A DNA stretch of 64,000 nt from Arthrobacter sp. NEB 688 (lineage in GTDB: Bacteria; Actinomycetota; Actinomycetes; Actinomycetales; Dermatophilaceae): positions 930,001 through 994,000 of the forward strand of contig NZ_CP053707.1 of the NCBI RefSeq assembly GCF_013201035.1, written 5' to 3'. The notes beneath the pieces were generated by a model. It saw nothing but the letters and a program-made list of their open reading frames with translations, was not told the origin of the DNA and did no database searches. Position numbers and translations under genes: made by a program. Positions 25,715 to 34,093 of this stretch are shown here, piece after piece. Numbering within the stretch: the first letter of the stretch is position 1; each line of letters begins with the position of its first letter.

Positions 25715-26665
25715 TCAGCGCTCCTCTCGCAGGAGGCGGAACTGGATCGCGGTGACGACCGCGACGAGGACGAAGATGATGTAGCTGATCGCCGCCGCGT
25801 AGCCGTAGTTGCCGAACCCGAACTGCTTGTACGTGTACATCGACATCGAGATCGTCGAGTTCAGCGGGCCGCCGTTGGTCATGACGAAGGGCTCCTCGAA
25901 GAACTGCAGGTAGCCGATGCCGGTGGTCACCGAGACGAAGAGGATCGTCGGGCGCATCAGCGGCAGCGTGATGTGCCGGAAGCGCTGCCACGCCGACGCG
26001 CCGTCGATGGCGGCGGCCTCGTGCAGGTGCCACGGCACGGCCTGGAGCCCGGCGAGGAAGATGATCATCCCGGTGCCGAAGTTGCGCCAGGTCGCCATGA
26101 GGATGAGCGAGGGCATCGACCAGGTGGGGTCGCCGAGCCAGTTCGGGCCGTCGATGCCGACCCAGCCGAGCACGGTGTTGACGAGCCCGGCGTCGGTCTG
26201 CAGCAGGAAGCGCCAGACGACGGCGACGGCGACGATCGAGGTGATGACCGGTGTGTAGAAACCGAGCCGGAAGACCGAGCGCAGCCGGTGGATGCCGCGG
26301 TCGAGCGCGACGGCCGCGGCGAGGGCGACGGTCAGGGTCAGCGGCACCCCGACGAGGACGAAGTACGCGGTGTTGCGCATCGACTGGAGGAAGAGCGGGT
26401 CCGAGAGCGCCTTGGCGTAGTTCTCGAACCCCGTGACGTCGACGGCGAACGGGGTGCGCAGGTCGCGCGAGCGGGTGTCCGTGATGCTCATGAAGAGCGA
26501 CTGGAGCACCGGCCACGCGGTGAACGCGAGGAAGAGCAGGCTGAACGGGAGGGCGAGGATCCACGCGGCCCGCCCCTCGCGCCGGGCGGCGGCGCGGGTG
26601 CGCCGGCCGCCGCCCGGGGCGGTGGACTCGCCGGCGGGGGCCGGCGGGGCGGTCGTCGTGGTCAT
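25715..26665 (-). CDS. Carbohydrate ABC transporter permease (CUT1, MalF-like)
   Basis: A 316-residue permease with a long basic, Pro/Ala-rich cytoplasmic N-terminus (about 35 residues) followed by six predicted helices. WPVLQSLFMSITD marks the first helix exit. The EAA loop is HLHEAAAIDGASAWQRFRHITLPL, a textbook match for ATPase docking. NGGPLNSTISMSMYTYKQFGF near the end is typical of MalF-type subunits. The start codon lies 1 bp beyond the binding-protein stop, so the two are tightly coupled. Together with the next permease and the lipoprotein it forms the importer of the operon. Confidence 0.93.
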   Translation of the reverse strand: MTTTTAPPAPAGESTAPGGGRRTRAAARREGRAAWILALPFSLLFLAFTAWPVLQSLFMSITDTRSRDLRTPFAVDVTGFENYAKALSDPLFLQSMRNTAYFVLVGVPLTLTVALAAAVALDRGIHRLRSVFRLGFYTPVITSIVAVAVVWRFLLQTDAGLVNTVLGWVGIDGPNWLGDPTWSMPSLILMATWRNFGTGMIIFLAGLQAVPWHLHEAAAIDGASAWQRFRHITLPLMRPTILFVSVTTGIGYLQFFEEPFVMTNGGPLNSTISMSMYTYKQFGFGNYGYAAAISYIIFVLVAVVTAIQFRLLREER

Positions 26666-26666
26666 G

Positions 26667-27941
26667 TCACTGACCGGTGCCGATGGAGTCGGCCTGCTGC
26701 TGCACCGTCTTGAGCGCCGCGGCCGGGTCGGCGCCGGTCTTGGTCACCTTCTCGAGCTCGGAGTCGAAGGACGCGACGACCTGCTCCCACGTCGGGAACG
26801 ACGGCGGCGCCTTGGCGGTCGTCAGCTGGTCGCCGAAGACGGCGAGCTTGTCGTCGCCCGAGAGGGCCGAGTCGTCCCACGCGGACTGGACGGAGGGGAG
26901 GTCGGTGGACATCCCGTACCACTTGGCCTGGGTCTTGGGGTCGGCGAGGAACTGGACGAACTTCCACGCGGTGTCGCGCTGCTTGCTGTTCTTGAAGACG
27001 ACGAAGTCCGAGCCGCCGACGAACGACGAGGAGCCGGCGCTGCCCGCGGGGATCTTCGCGACGGCGTACTTGTCCTTGAACCCCTCGCCGCCGACCTTCT
27101 CGACCGCGGACATCATCCACGGGCCGGAGATGAACATCGGCACCTTGCCGCTGACGAAGTCCGGCTCGGTCGTCGGCTGCGCCGGGGCGGCCTTGTCGGA
27201 GATGCCGTCGGTGAAGAAGGACTGGTAGTACTGCACGGCCTTGAGCAGCTGCGGGGTGTCGAAGCTGTACCTGCCGTCGGCGTCGAGCGCGGCGCCCTCG
27301 CCCCAGGCGAACGGCATGACCGTCTGCCAGGAGCCGGTTCCGCCGGCCTGGAGGCCGATGCCCCACTTGGCGCCGGCCTTGTCCTGCATGGCCTTCGCCA
27401 TCTCCTTGAGGCCCTCCCAGGTCGTGGGGGCCTCGGTGTACCCGGCCTTCTTCGCGAGGTCGGTGCGGTAGTAGACGAGGCGGGTCTCGACGTACCAGGG
27501 GATGCCGTAGCTCGTGCCGCCGACCTTCGTCGTCTCCTGGGCGCCGGGGAAGAAGCCCGCGGAGTCGATGTTGCCGGGCAGCGGGTCGAGCGCGCCGAGG
27601 CCGGCGAACTCGCCCATCCACGTCGTGCCGACCATCGCGGCGTCCGGGGTGCTGTTCGCGGTGATGGCGGTCGTGAACTTGTCGTGCGCCGCGTCCCAGG
27701 GGATGGCGGTGACGTCGACCTTCGCGCCGGGGTTCTGGGCCTCGAAGTCCTTGGCGAGCTCCGGCAGCTTCTCGCCCTCGGCGCCCATCGCCCAGACGGT
27801 GATGGTGCCGGTGGCCTGGCCGGAGGTGACGTCGGTGCCGGTCGTGGCGGCGCCGGCTCCGCTCTCGTTGCGGCCGCAGGCGCTGACGGCCAGCGCCGCG
27901 GTGGCGACGATGACCAGGGCGGTCGTCGGGCGTCGTCTCAT
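26667..27941 (-). CDS. Sugar ABC transporter substrate-binding lipoprotein
   Basis: A 424-residue solute-binding protein of cluster B type. The signal peptide ends in the lipobox LAVSAC, so it is lipid-anchored at the outer face of the membrane. The mature chain shows TITVWAMGAEGEKLPELAKDFE, IPWYVETRLVYYRTDL and the SSFVGGSDFVVFKNS hinge segment usual for oligosaccharide binders. It is the first structural gene after the lacI-type regulator (43 bp gap) and precedes both permeases. The ligand is probably the product of the exported hydrolase, but affinity cannot be read from sequence. Confidence 0.92.
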   Translation of the reverse strand: MRRRPTTALVIVATAALAVSACGRNESGAGAATTGTDVTSGQATGTITVWAMGAEGEKLPELAKDFEAQNPGAKVDVTAIPWDAAHDKFTTAITANSTPDAAMVGTTWMGEFAGLGALDPLPGNIDSAGFFPGAQETTKVGGTSYGIPWYVETRLVYYRTDLAKKAGYTEAPTTWEGLKEMAKAMQDKAGAKWGIGLQAGGTGSWQTVMPFAWGEGAALDADGRYSFDTPQLLKAVQYYQSFFTDGISDKAAPAQPTTEPDFVSGKVPMFISGPWMMSAVEKVGGEGFKDKYAVAKIPAGSAGSSSFVGGSDFVVFKNSKQRDTAWKFVQFLADPKTQAKWYGMSTDLPSVQSAWDDSALSGDDKLAVFGDQLTTAKAPPSFPTWEQVVASFDSELEKVTKTGADPAAALKTVQQQADSIGTGQ

Positions 27942-27984
27942 GTCGAACTCACTTCCTTGTGGGTGGACGGGGCGAGGGTGTGGC

Positions 27985-29022
27985 TCAGGGGACCGTCGGC
28001 GACGGTTCGGGGCATCCGCACGACCCGCGCAGGACGACGCGGGTGGCGAGCAGGCCGGGGTCGCCCGGCTCGGCGCCGGTGATGCGCTCGTGGAGGCGCC
28101 GGGCGGCGAGCCCGCCGAGCTCGCGGACCGGCTGGCGGACGGTCGTGAGGCCGGGGCGGACGTAGCGCGCGGCCATGACGTCGTCCCAGCCGGTGACGGC
28201 GAGGTCGTCGGGGACCCGGACGCCGCCCGCGGCGAGACGGGTGGTCAGCGCGAGGGCGACCTCGTCGTTGGCGCAGACGACGGCGTCGGCGGTGACCTCG
28301 CCGGCGAGGATGCGCTCGGCGGCGGCGGCGCCGTCGCTCTCGCGCAGCCCCCCGCCGAGGGGCGCGGGGACCTCGAGGCCGCGCTCGAGCAGGGCGGTGG
28401 CGTAGCCCTCGAAGCGCTGGCGGACGTCGGGGGCGACGCCGGGGTCGCCCGCGAAGACCGGACGGGTGCGGCCGTGCCGGTCGAGCAGGTGGGTGGTCAG
28501 CTCGTGCGAGCTGGCGACGTTCTCGGCGGCGAGGCGCTCGAAGCCGGTCGTGGCGCCGCCGGCGACGACGAGGACCGGCTTCTGGCGGGCGGCCCGCTCG
28601 AGGACGTCGTCGGGGATGATCCCGCCGAGCACGGCCACGCCGTCGACCCCGGCCGTGAGCCGGGTGAAGCGCGGGGCGTCGAGGGGACGGTCGGGCTCGA
28701 CGAGGGCGAGCACGACGCTGAGCTCGAGCTCGGCGGCGGCCTGCTCGAAGCCCATGAGCAGCTCGGAGAAGTAGGGGCCGTGCAGCTCGGGCAGGACGAG
28801 GCCGACGGCCTCGTGGTGGCGCACGGCGAGCGAGCGCGCGGCGGCGAGCGGCACGTAGTCGAGCCGGTCGATGGCGTCGAGGACCTTGGCGCGGGTGCGC
28901 TCGGCGACGGCCGTGCTGCCCTGGATGACGCGGGAGACGGTGGCGATGGAGACGCCCGCGGCCTCGGCGACCGAGTAGATCGTCGTGCCCGCGTGCTCCG
29001 GCGTGCTCGTGCTGCGACTCAC
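27985..29022 (-). CDS. LacI family transcriptional regulator
   Basis: A 345-residue repressor. The N-terminal LacI helix-turn-helix with hinge is clear: TIYSVAEAAGVSIATVSRVI..STAVAERTRAKVLDAI, then LDYVPLAAARSLA. The sugar-binding periplasmic-type domain follows, with AVTGWDDVMAARYVRPGLTTV near its end. The C-terminal GSCGCPEP carries two Cys residues as in many actinobacterial LacI proteins. The GTG start lies only 13 bp from two LacI-type operators, so it should repress itself and all five downstream genes until a gluco-oligosaccharide binds. Confidence 0.93.
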   Translation of the reverse strand: MSRSTSTPEHAGTTIYSVAEAAGVSIATVSRVIQGSTAVAERTRAKVLDAIDRLDYVPLAAARSLAVRHHEAVGLVLPELHGPYFSELLMGFEQAAAELELSVVLALVEPDRPLDAPRFTRLTAGVDGVAVLGGIIPDDVLERAARQKPVLVVAGGATTGFERLAAENVASSHELTTHLLDRHGRTRPVFAGDPGVAPDVRQRFEGYATALLERGLEVPAPLGGGLRESDGAAAAERILAGEVTADAVVCANDEVALALTTRLAAGGVRVPDDLAVTGWDDVMAARYVRPGLTTVRQPVRELGGLAARRLHERITGAEPGDPGLLATRVVLRGSCGCPEPSPTVP

Positions 29023-29034
29023 CGCGCCACCTCC

Positions 29035-29069
29035 TTGTAAGCGCTTACAACTGAATGTAAGCGCTCACA
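29035..29069. promoter_or_regulatory. Twin LacI operators
   Basis: A perfect 16-bp palindrome ttgtaagcgcttacaa (29035-29050) and a second site tgtaagcgctcaca (29056-29069) lie 21 bp apart, immediately upstream of the lacI-type gene. Both show the central GCGC with TGTAA arms typical of LacI-family operators. Confidence 0.9.
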
Positions 29070-29207
29070 GTGCCACGGGGTCCCGGCGCCCGGCAACCCG
29101 TGGGGGCGCCGACAACGGTGTCGGCAAGGGGCCCCGGGCGTGATGCGCAGGCCGCTGACCTGCACCGATGCGACGCGCCCGACCGCTCGTCGATTTCCCG
29201 CCCCCAC

Positions 29208-29290
29208 GGGTGGTCACCGGTCGTCGACAGCGTCGATGTCGGCACGGGACGGGGTGGTCATCGATCGTCGAGAGTGTCGATCGAGGCACG
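29208..29290. repeat. Imperfect 44-bp tandem duplication in the lacI/SRPBCC gap
   Basis: The segment starting gggtggtcaccggtcgtcga at 29208 recurs as gggtggtcatcgatcgtcga at 29252, with about four fifths of positions identical over 39 bp. Both units end in ggcacg. A small gccgaca/tgtcggc hairpin lies further left at 29108-29125. The rest of the 326-bp gap shows only the lacI operators. Confidence 0.65.
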
Positions 29291-29348
29291 CCACGGCCGA
29301 GCCCGGGCGGGCCTCGACGGCGGCGCGGGAGACGGCCACACTGGCCGG

Positions 29349-29816
29349 ATGGGCACCCCGTACGTCGTCACCCGCTCGACCACGACCGACGCCTCCCCGG
29401 CGGCCGTCCACGCTCTGCTCGAGGACTTCCACGCCTGGCCGCGGTGGTCCCCGTGGGAGGACCTCGACCCGCAGATGCGCCGCACCTACACGGGTGCCGA
29501 GCGGGGTCCGGGCGCCCGCTACGCGTGGGAGGGCAACCGGAAGGCGGGCCGCGGCACGATGGAGGTCGTCGGGTCCACCCCCGGGCAGGTCGACGTCGAC
29601 CTCGCCTTCGAGAAGCCGTTCCCGTCGCGCTCGCGGGTCGAGTTCGTCCTCACCCCGCAGCCCGGTGGCGGGACGGGCGTGGAGTGGCGGATGCGCGGCG
29701 AGCTGTCGCCGGTCATGCGGGTCTTCTCGCTCGTGAAGTCGATGGACTCCCTCGTCGGCCCGGACATGGAGCGCGGCCTGGCCCGGCTGCGCACGGCCGC
29801 CGCGTCGGCGTCCTGA
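29349..29816 (+). CDS. SRPBCC family protein
   Basis: A 155-residue START/Bet v1-fold protein (polyketide cyclase/dehydrase-like, SRPBCC). The family start TTTDASPAAVHALLEDFHAWPRWSPWEDLDPQM is followed by GPGARYAWEGNRKAGRGTMEV and the C-terminal helix MDSLVGPDMERGLARLRTAA. The fold makes a hydrophobic cavity for lipids or aromatic ligands, and the ligand here is unknown. It is probably a single-gene unit, convergent with the Pr6Pr membrane protein gene only 3 bp away. Confidence 0.87.
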   Translation: MGTPYVVTRSTTTDASPAAVHALLEDFHAWPRWSPWEDLDPQMRRTYTGAERGPGARYAWEGNRKAGRGTMEVVGSTPGQVDVDLAFEKPFPSRSRVEFVLTPQPGGGTGVEWRMRGELSPVMRVFSLVKSMDSLVGPDMERGLARLRTAAASAS

Positions 29817-29819
29817 GGG

Positions 29820-30524
29820 TCAGGCGCGCCGGCGCCCCGGGCGCGTGAGCAGGGCGTCGAGCCCCCAGAACACGCTGGCCACGACGAGCCCGAAGACGAG
29901 GATGGCCACGAGGGTGCCTGCGACGGACGGGTACCCGAGCTCGACGACGTTGGTGAAGTCGTAGGGGTAGGCACCGACCACGGCGCCGCGGGCGAGCATC
30001 CACGCCACCCAGGCGAGGGGGACGACGAGCGCGAACGGGACGAGCCGCCCGGTCACCCACCCGCGCGGCCCGGCCACGAGCCACACGAGGACGGTGAGCG
30101 CCGGCGTCACGACGTGGAGGATCGGGTCGGTCAGCCGCGACCAGCCCACGACGTCGGCGGTGGGGGCGAGGAGCACCTGGTACACGATGGCGGTCACGGT
30201 GATCATCAGGAGGGCGTCGAGCCGGATCACCCTGTCCAGGAACGCGGCTCGCATCGGGCGCCGGGCGAGCAGGGTCGCGGAGACGGCGACGACGACGTTC
30301 GACCAGATCGTGAAGTAGCTGAGCGTGTCGGCCAGGCGGGACACCACGCCGGCGAGGCCGTCGGGGTGCAGGCCGTAGAGCCCGCGCGGCGGCACCGACT
30401 CCGCGTAGCCGCCGGCCCCGGAGATGACGAGCGTCAGCGCGAGGCCGAGCCACGCGACGCCGGCGTTGAGGGCGAACGCGGACCGCGCCGCGCGGGAGGT
30501 GCCGGGGGCGGGGACGTCGACCAC
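29820..30524 (-). CDS. Pr6Pr family membrane protein
   Basis: A 234-residue integral membrane protein with about six predicted helices. The helix-loop LADTLSYFTIWSNVVVAVSA and the later YPYDFTNVVELGYPSVAGT match the actinobacterial Pr6Pr/FAR-17a-like family, which lacks an assigned function. The GTG start (VVDVPAPGTS) is chosen because it puts a short cytoplasmic tail before the first helix. A second membrane-protein gene starts further upstream on the same strand, so the two may be cotranscribed. Confidence 0.75.
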   Translation of the reverse strand: MVDVPAPGTSRAARSAFALNAGVAWLGLALTLVISGAGGYAESVPPRGLYGLHPDGLAGVVSRLADTLSYFTIWSNVVVAVSATLLARRPMRAAFLDRVIRLDALLMITVTAIVYQVLLAPTADVVGWSRLTDPILHVVTPALTVLVWLVAGPRGWVTGRLVPFALVVPLAWVAWMLARGAVVGAYPYDFTNVVELGYPSVAGTLVAILVFGLVVASVFWGLDALLTRPGRRRA

Positions 30525-30571
30525 GGGGCGAGTATGCCCGCGCGGTGGGACGCCGGCGGCGCGGCGCGCCC

Positions 30572-31180
30572 TCAGCGCGGACGCGGGTGCCGGCCGGCGC
30601 CGGGGAGGGTGAGAGCGACGGCGAGGGCGGTCTCCCCGGTGACGACGACCCAGAGCGCCACCCCGGTCGGTGCGCCACCGGGGACCAGGGCCAGGGCGAT
30701 GGCCGCGAGCCCGGCGGCGGCCACCACCCATCCCGCCACGGGGTGACCGGTCCGGCTGCGCGACAGGGCGACCGCGTGCGCCAGGAGCCCGAGCCCGAGG
30801 ACCCCGGCCGCCGCGACCCACGAGCGCCCGAAGGACTCGGGGCCCTCGCGCCCGGCCGTGACGAGCCCGAGCGCGGCGAGCGTCACGAGCACGGCGTAGC
30901 CGAGCCGACCCAGCAGGGCCGCGCGGGCCGCCGGGCGCGCGAGGGTCCGCGTCCGGCGCCACGACGCGCGGGCGACGACCACCTGCAGGCCCGCGACGAT
31001 GACGAAGGACGCGGCGACGTCGACGGCGGCCGTCCCGGGGCGCCCGAGGACCACGAGCGCCGGCGCCGTGAGCAGCGTCGCACCGAGCAGCGGCCCGACC
31101 ACCCCGGCGGTGGCCCGCCGGGTGGTCCGCGGGCGCCGGTCCCCGCGGGGCGCGGTCTCGCGGGTCGCGGTCGTCGTCAT
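30572..31180 (-). CDS. Hypothetical multi-helix membrane protein
   Basis: A 202-residue protein I do not recognise. It opens with a basic Thr/Arg-rich cytoplasmic tail of about 30 residues. Five or six predicted membrane helices rich in Ala, Val and Leu follow, with a cytoplasmic RASWRRTRTLARP loop between the second and third. No catalytic or binding motif is evident. The ATG of MTTTATRET is chosen. It lies upstream of the Pr6Pr gene (47 bp gap) and shares a divergent region, containing three palindromic repeats, with pncB. Confidence 0.65.
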   Translation of the reverse strand: MTTTATRETAPRGDRRPRTTRRATAGVVGPLLGATLLTAPALVVLGRPGTAAVDVAASFVIVAGLQVVVARASWRRTRTLARPAARAALLGRLGYAVLVTLAALGLVTAGREGPESFGRSWVAAAGVLGLGLLAHAVALSRSRTGHPVAGWVVAAAGLAAIALALVPGGAPTGVALWVVVTGETALAVALTLPGAGRHPRPR

Positions 31181-31250
31181 GGGTCGAGCGTGGCCCGCGG
31201 CCGGCCGGGCGTCTGTCGGGGGCGACCCTGAGCCGACCCGGACCGCCACC

Positions 31251-31389
31251 CGATCGCGCTAAGCCCGCACGTGCGGGGGTGTCGTCGTCCGGGTGGGTGG
31301 CCGATCGCGATAAGCCCGCACGTGCGGGGTCGGCGCGGGAAGGCCGGCTTGGACCGCCACCCGATCGCGGTAAGCCCGCACGTGCGGGG
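31251..31389. repeat. Three 28-bp palindrome-bearing repeats before pncB
   Basis: Three copies of a 28-bp unit lie at 31251-31278, 31302-31329 and 31362-31389. They differ only at base 9 (C, A, G). Each contains the perfect 14-bp palindrome cccgcacgtgcggg. Starts are 51 and 60 bp apart and parts of the flanks are also shared. They fill the divergent gap between the membrane-protein gene and the pncB-pncA-nrtR operon, a plausible place for NrtR or other operators. Confidence 0.8.
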
Positions 31390-31499
31390 TCGGCGCGGGT
31401 GGGGGGCCGGGGTGACCGGCGGGCGACGGCCACGGCGCTGCGGTGGTCCCGCGCTCCCGCGGCCGGTTATGGTCACCATGACTTCCCGAGGAGGCTCCG

Positions 31500-32801
31500 G
31501 TGACCCACGGCCCCGGCCTGCTGACCGACCGCTACGAGCTGACGATGCTCACGGCGTTCGTCCGCGACGGCAGCGTCGACCATCCCGCGGTGTTCGAGGC
31601 CTTCGCCCGCCGCCTGCCCGAGGGGCGCCGCTACGGCGTCGTCGCCGGGCTCGGCCGGCTGGCCGCGCTGGTCGAGGACTTCCGGTTCGACGCGGCCGAG
31701 GTCGCCTGGCTCGAGGCCGCGGGCGTGGTGGACACCGCGACGGCGGCCTGGCTGCGCGACTTCCGGTTCTCCGGCGACGTCGACGCCTACCCCGAGGGCG
31801 ACCTCTACTTCCCGGGCAGCCCGGTCCTCAGCGTCCGGGGCACGCTCGGTGAGTGCGTGATGCTCGAGACGCTCGTGCTGAGCGTCCTCAACCACGACAC
31901 GGCCGTCGCGAGCGCCGCGGCCCGGATGGTGCTCGCCGCGCAGGGCCGCCCGCTCGTCGAGATGGGCAGCCGGCGCACCCACGAGGAGGCGGCGGTCGCC
32001 GCGGCCCGGGCCGCGTACCTCGCCGGGTTCGCCTCGACGAGCAACCTCGCCGCCGGCCACCGCCACGGGGTGCCGACGGTCGGGACGGCGGCCCACGCGT
32101 TCACGCTGGCCCACGCGAGCGAGGCCGAGGCGTTCGCCAGCCAGGTCGCGGTGCAGGGCGTCGGCACGACCCTCCTCGTCGACACCTACGACGTCGAGCA
32201 GGGCATCCGGACGGCCGTGGAGGTCGCCGGGCCGCGGCTCGGGGCGGTCCGCATCGACTCCGGGGACCTCGCCGAGACCTCGGCGGCGGCCCGCGCGCTC
32301 CTCGACGAGCTCGGCGCCCACACCACGCGGATCACCGCGACGAGCGACCTCGACGAGTACGTGCTCACGGCGCTCGCCGACGCGCCGATCGACGGCTACG
32401 GCGTCGGGACCCGGGTCGTCACCGGTTCCGGCCACCCCACCGCGAGCCTCGTCTACAAGCTCGTCGCGGTGGCCGCCGAGCCCGGCGGCCCGCTGCGGCC
32501 GGTCGCGAAGAAGAGCCACGACAAGGTCTCGGTCGGGGGCGGCAAGACGGCCTGGCGCGCGCACGACGAGGGCGGCGTCCTCCGGCGCGAGTGGTACCGC
32601 ACCGACGGCCGCGACGAGCCCGGCGCGACCCGCGTCCAGGTGCCCGTCCTGCGCGGCGGCCGGCCGGTCGGCGGCCCCGACCTCGACGCCGTCCGGGCGC
32701 ACTGCGCCGCGGCGCTCGCCACGCTGCCCCCGGAGGCGCGCTCCGTCGCCGCCGGCCGGCCGTACCTCACCGTCGAGCAGGAAGGGGAGACCGATGGCTG
32801 A
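31500..32801 (+). CDS. pncB: Nicotinate phosphoribosyltransferase
   Basis: A 433-residue enzyme that joins nicotinate and PRPP to give nicotinate mononucleotide, the entry of the Preiss-Handler NAD salvage route. LLTDRYELTMLTAF at the N-terminus, FEAFARRLPEGRRYGVVAGL, GSRRTHEEAAV, VRIDSGDL and YGVGTRVVTGSGHPT are the family motifs in order. The GTG start is chosen because gaggagg lies five bases before it. An ATG at 31478 is in another frame. The end overlaps pncA by 8 bp, and the third gene encodes an NrtR-type regulator. Confidence 0.95.
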   Translation: MTHGPGLLTDRYELTMLTAFVRDGSVDHPAVFEAFARRLPEGRRYGVVAGLGRLAALVEDFRFDAAEVAWLEAAGVVDTATAAWLRDFRFSGDVDAYPEGDLYFPGSPVLSVRGTLGECVMLETLVLSVLNHDTAVASAAARMVLAAQGRPLVEMGSRRTHEEAAVAAARAAYLAGFASTSNLAAGHRHGVPTVGTAAHAFTLAHASEAEAFASQVAVQGVGTTLLVDTYDVEQGIRTAVEVAGPRLGAVRIDSGDLAETSAAARALLDELGAHTTRITATSDLDEYVLTALADAPIDGYGVGTRVVTGSGHPTASLVYKLVAVAAEPGGPLRPVAKKSHDKVSVGGGKTAWRAHDEGGVLRREWYRTDGRDEPGATRVQVPVLRGGRPVGGPDLDAVRAHCAAALATLPPEARSVAAGRPYLTVEQEGETDG

Positions 32802-33372
32802 CGCACTCGTCGTCGTCGACGTCCAGACCGACTTCGTGGAGGGGGGCGCGCTCGGGGTCGAGGGCGGCGCCGAGGTGGCCCGGCGGGTCAGCGAGCACCT
32901 CGCCGGGCACCGGGACGACTACGTCGCCGTCGTCGCCTCGCGCGACTGGCACGAGCCGCACGGCACCAACGGCGGCCACTTCGCCGCGCCGGGGGCCGAG
33001 CCCGACTACGTGAGCACGTGGCCGGCGCACTGCGTCTCCACGGGCCCGGGAGCCGGCTACGCCGACGGGTTCGACACCTCCGCCGTCACCCACCACGTCC
33101 GCAAGGGCCGGGGCAAGGCCGCCTACAGCGCCTTCGAGGGCACGACCGAGGACGGCCGGCCCCTGGCCGACCTGCTGCGCGGGCTCGGGGTGACCCACCT
33201 CGACGTCACCGGCATCGCCACCGACCACTGCGTCCGGGCCACCGTCCTCGACGCCCGCCGCGAGGGCTTCTCGGTCCGGCTGCTCGCCGGGATGCACGCC
33301 GGCGTCGGCCCGGTCACGAGCGAGCGGGCCCTCGCCGAGATGGCCGCGGCCGGGGCGGAGGTCGCGCCGTGA
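32794..33372 (+). CDS. pncA: Nicotinamidase
   Basis: A 192-residue cysteine hydrolase of the isochorismatase superfamily that converts nicotinamide to nicotinate, the substrate of the preceding gene product. The catalytic triad is D9 (VVVDVQTDF), K104 (HVRKG) and C146 (TDHCVRAT). The metal site is D51, H53 and H56 in DWHEPH, and the preceding cis-peptide region TGIATDH is present. It overlaps pncB by 8 bp and the regulator gene by 4 bp (GTGA), so the three are one transcript. Homologues also activate pyrazinamide. Confidence 0.95.
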   Translation: MADALVVVDVQTDFVEGGALGVEGGAEVARRVSEHLAGHRDDYVAVVASRDWHEPHGTNGGHFAAPGAEPDYVSTWPAHCVSTGPGAGYADGFDTSAVTHHVRKGRGKAAYSAFEGTTEDGRPLADLLRGLGVTHLDVTGIATDHCVRATVLDARREGFSVRLLAGMHAGVGPVTSERALAEMAAAGAEVAP

Positions 33373-34085
33373 GCGGGCACCCGCCCTTCGCCGTCACCGT
33401 CGACCTCGGCGTCTTCACCATCCGCGACGGCGTCTTCTGCGTCCTGCTCGTCGAGCGCGGCGCCGAGCCCTTCGCGGGGTCCTGGGCGCTGCCCGGCGGG
33501 TTCGTCGAGGCCGACGAGGACGCCGAGACGGCCGCGTGGCGCGAGCTGCGCGAGGAGACGGGCGTCGAGCGCTTCGAGGGTCACCTCGAGCAGCTGCGCA
33601 CGTACTCCGCGCCGGACCGGGACCCGCGGATGCGCGTCGTGTCGGTGGCGCACGTGGCCTTCGCCCCCGACCTGCCGGAGCCCAGCCCGGGCTCGGACGC
33701 CGCGAGCGCCCGCTGGTGGTCGGTCGACGACGTGCTCGACGACGGCCCGGACGCCCCCGCCCTGGCGTTCGACCACGCCGAGATCCTGCGCGACGCCCGC
33801 GACCGGGTACGCGCCAAGCTCGAGTACACGACCCTCGCGCGGGAGTTCGTGGCCGAGCCGTTCACGCTGCCGGAGCTGCGCCGCGTCTACACCGCGGTCT
33901 GGGGCACCCCGCCCGACCTCGGCAACTTCCGGCGCAAGGTCCTCGGCACGGACGGCTTCGTCGTCCCCACGCAGGCCCACGGCGTCTCGGCCGCGGGCGG
34001 CCGCCCGGCGCTGCTCTACCGCCGGGGCACGGCGACGGACATCCAGCCGCCGATGCTCCGCACGGCGACCCGGCCGGAGCGCTGA
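33369..34085 (+). CDS. nrtR: NrtR-type NUDIX transcriptional regulator of NAD metabolism
   Basis: A 238-residue protein with a NUDIX domain (about 1-150) fused to a C-terminal winged helix, the NrtR layout. NrtR repressors sense ADP-ribose and control NAD salvage genes. The winged-helix part shows EPFTLPELRRVYTAVWG, then NFRRKVLGTDGFV, both diagnostic. The NUDIX box GGFVEADEDAETAAW-RELREETGV keeps every catalytic residue, unlike regulators with degenerate boxes, so some hydrolase activity is possible. Its GTG overlaps the pncA stop. The palindromic repeats upstream of pncB are candidate binding sites. Confidence 0.88.
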   Translation: MSGHPPFAVTVDLGVFTIRDGVFCVLLVERGAEPFAGSWALPGGFVEADEDAETAAWRELREETGVERFEGHLEQLRTYSAPDRDPRMRVVSVAHVAFAPDLPEPSPGSDAASARWWSVDDVLDDGPDAPALAFDHAEILRDARDRVRAKLEYTTLAREFVAEPFTLPELRRVYTAVWGTPPDLGNFRRKVLGTDGFVVPTQAHGVSAAGGRPALLYRRGTATDIQPPMLRTATRPER

Positions 34086-34093
34086 CCCCGCCG

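Noticed and set aside
31251-31389. CRISPR array
   Set aside because: Only three repeats, spacings of 51 and 60 bp with partly repeated flanks, no cas genes, and each unit is itself palindromic.
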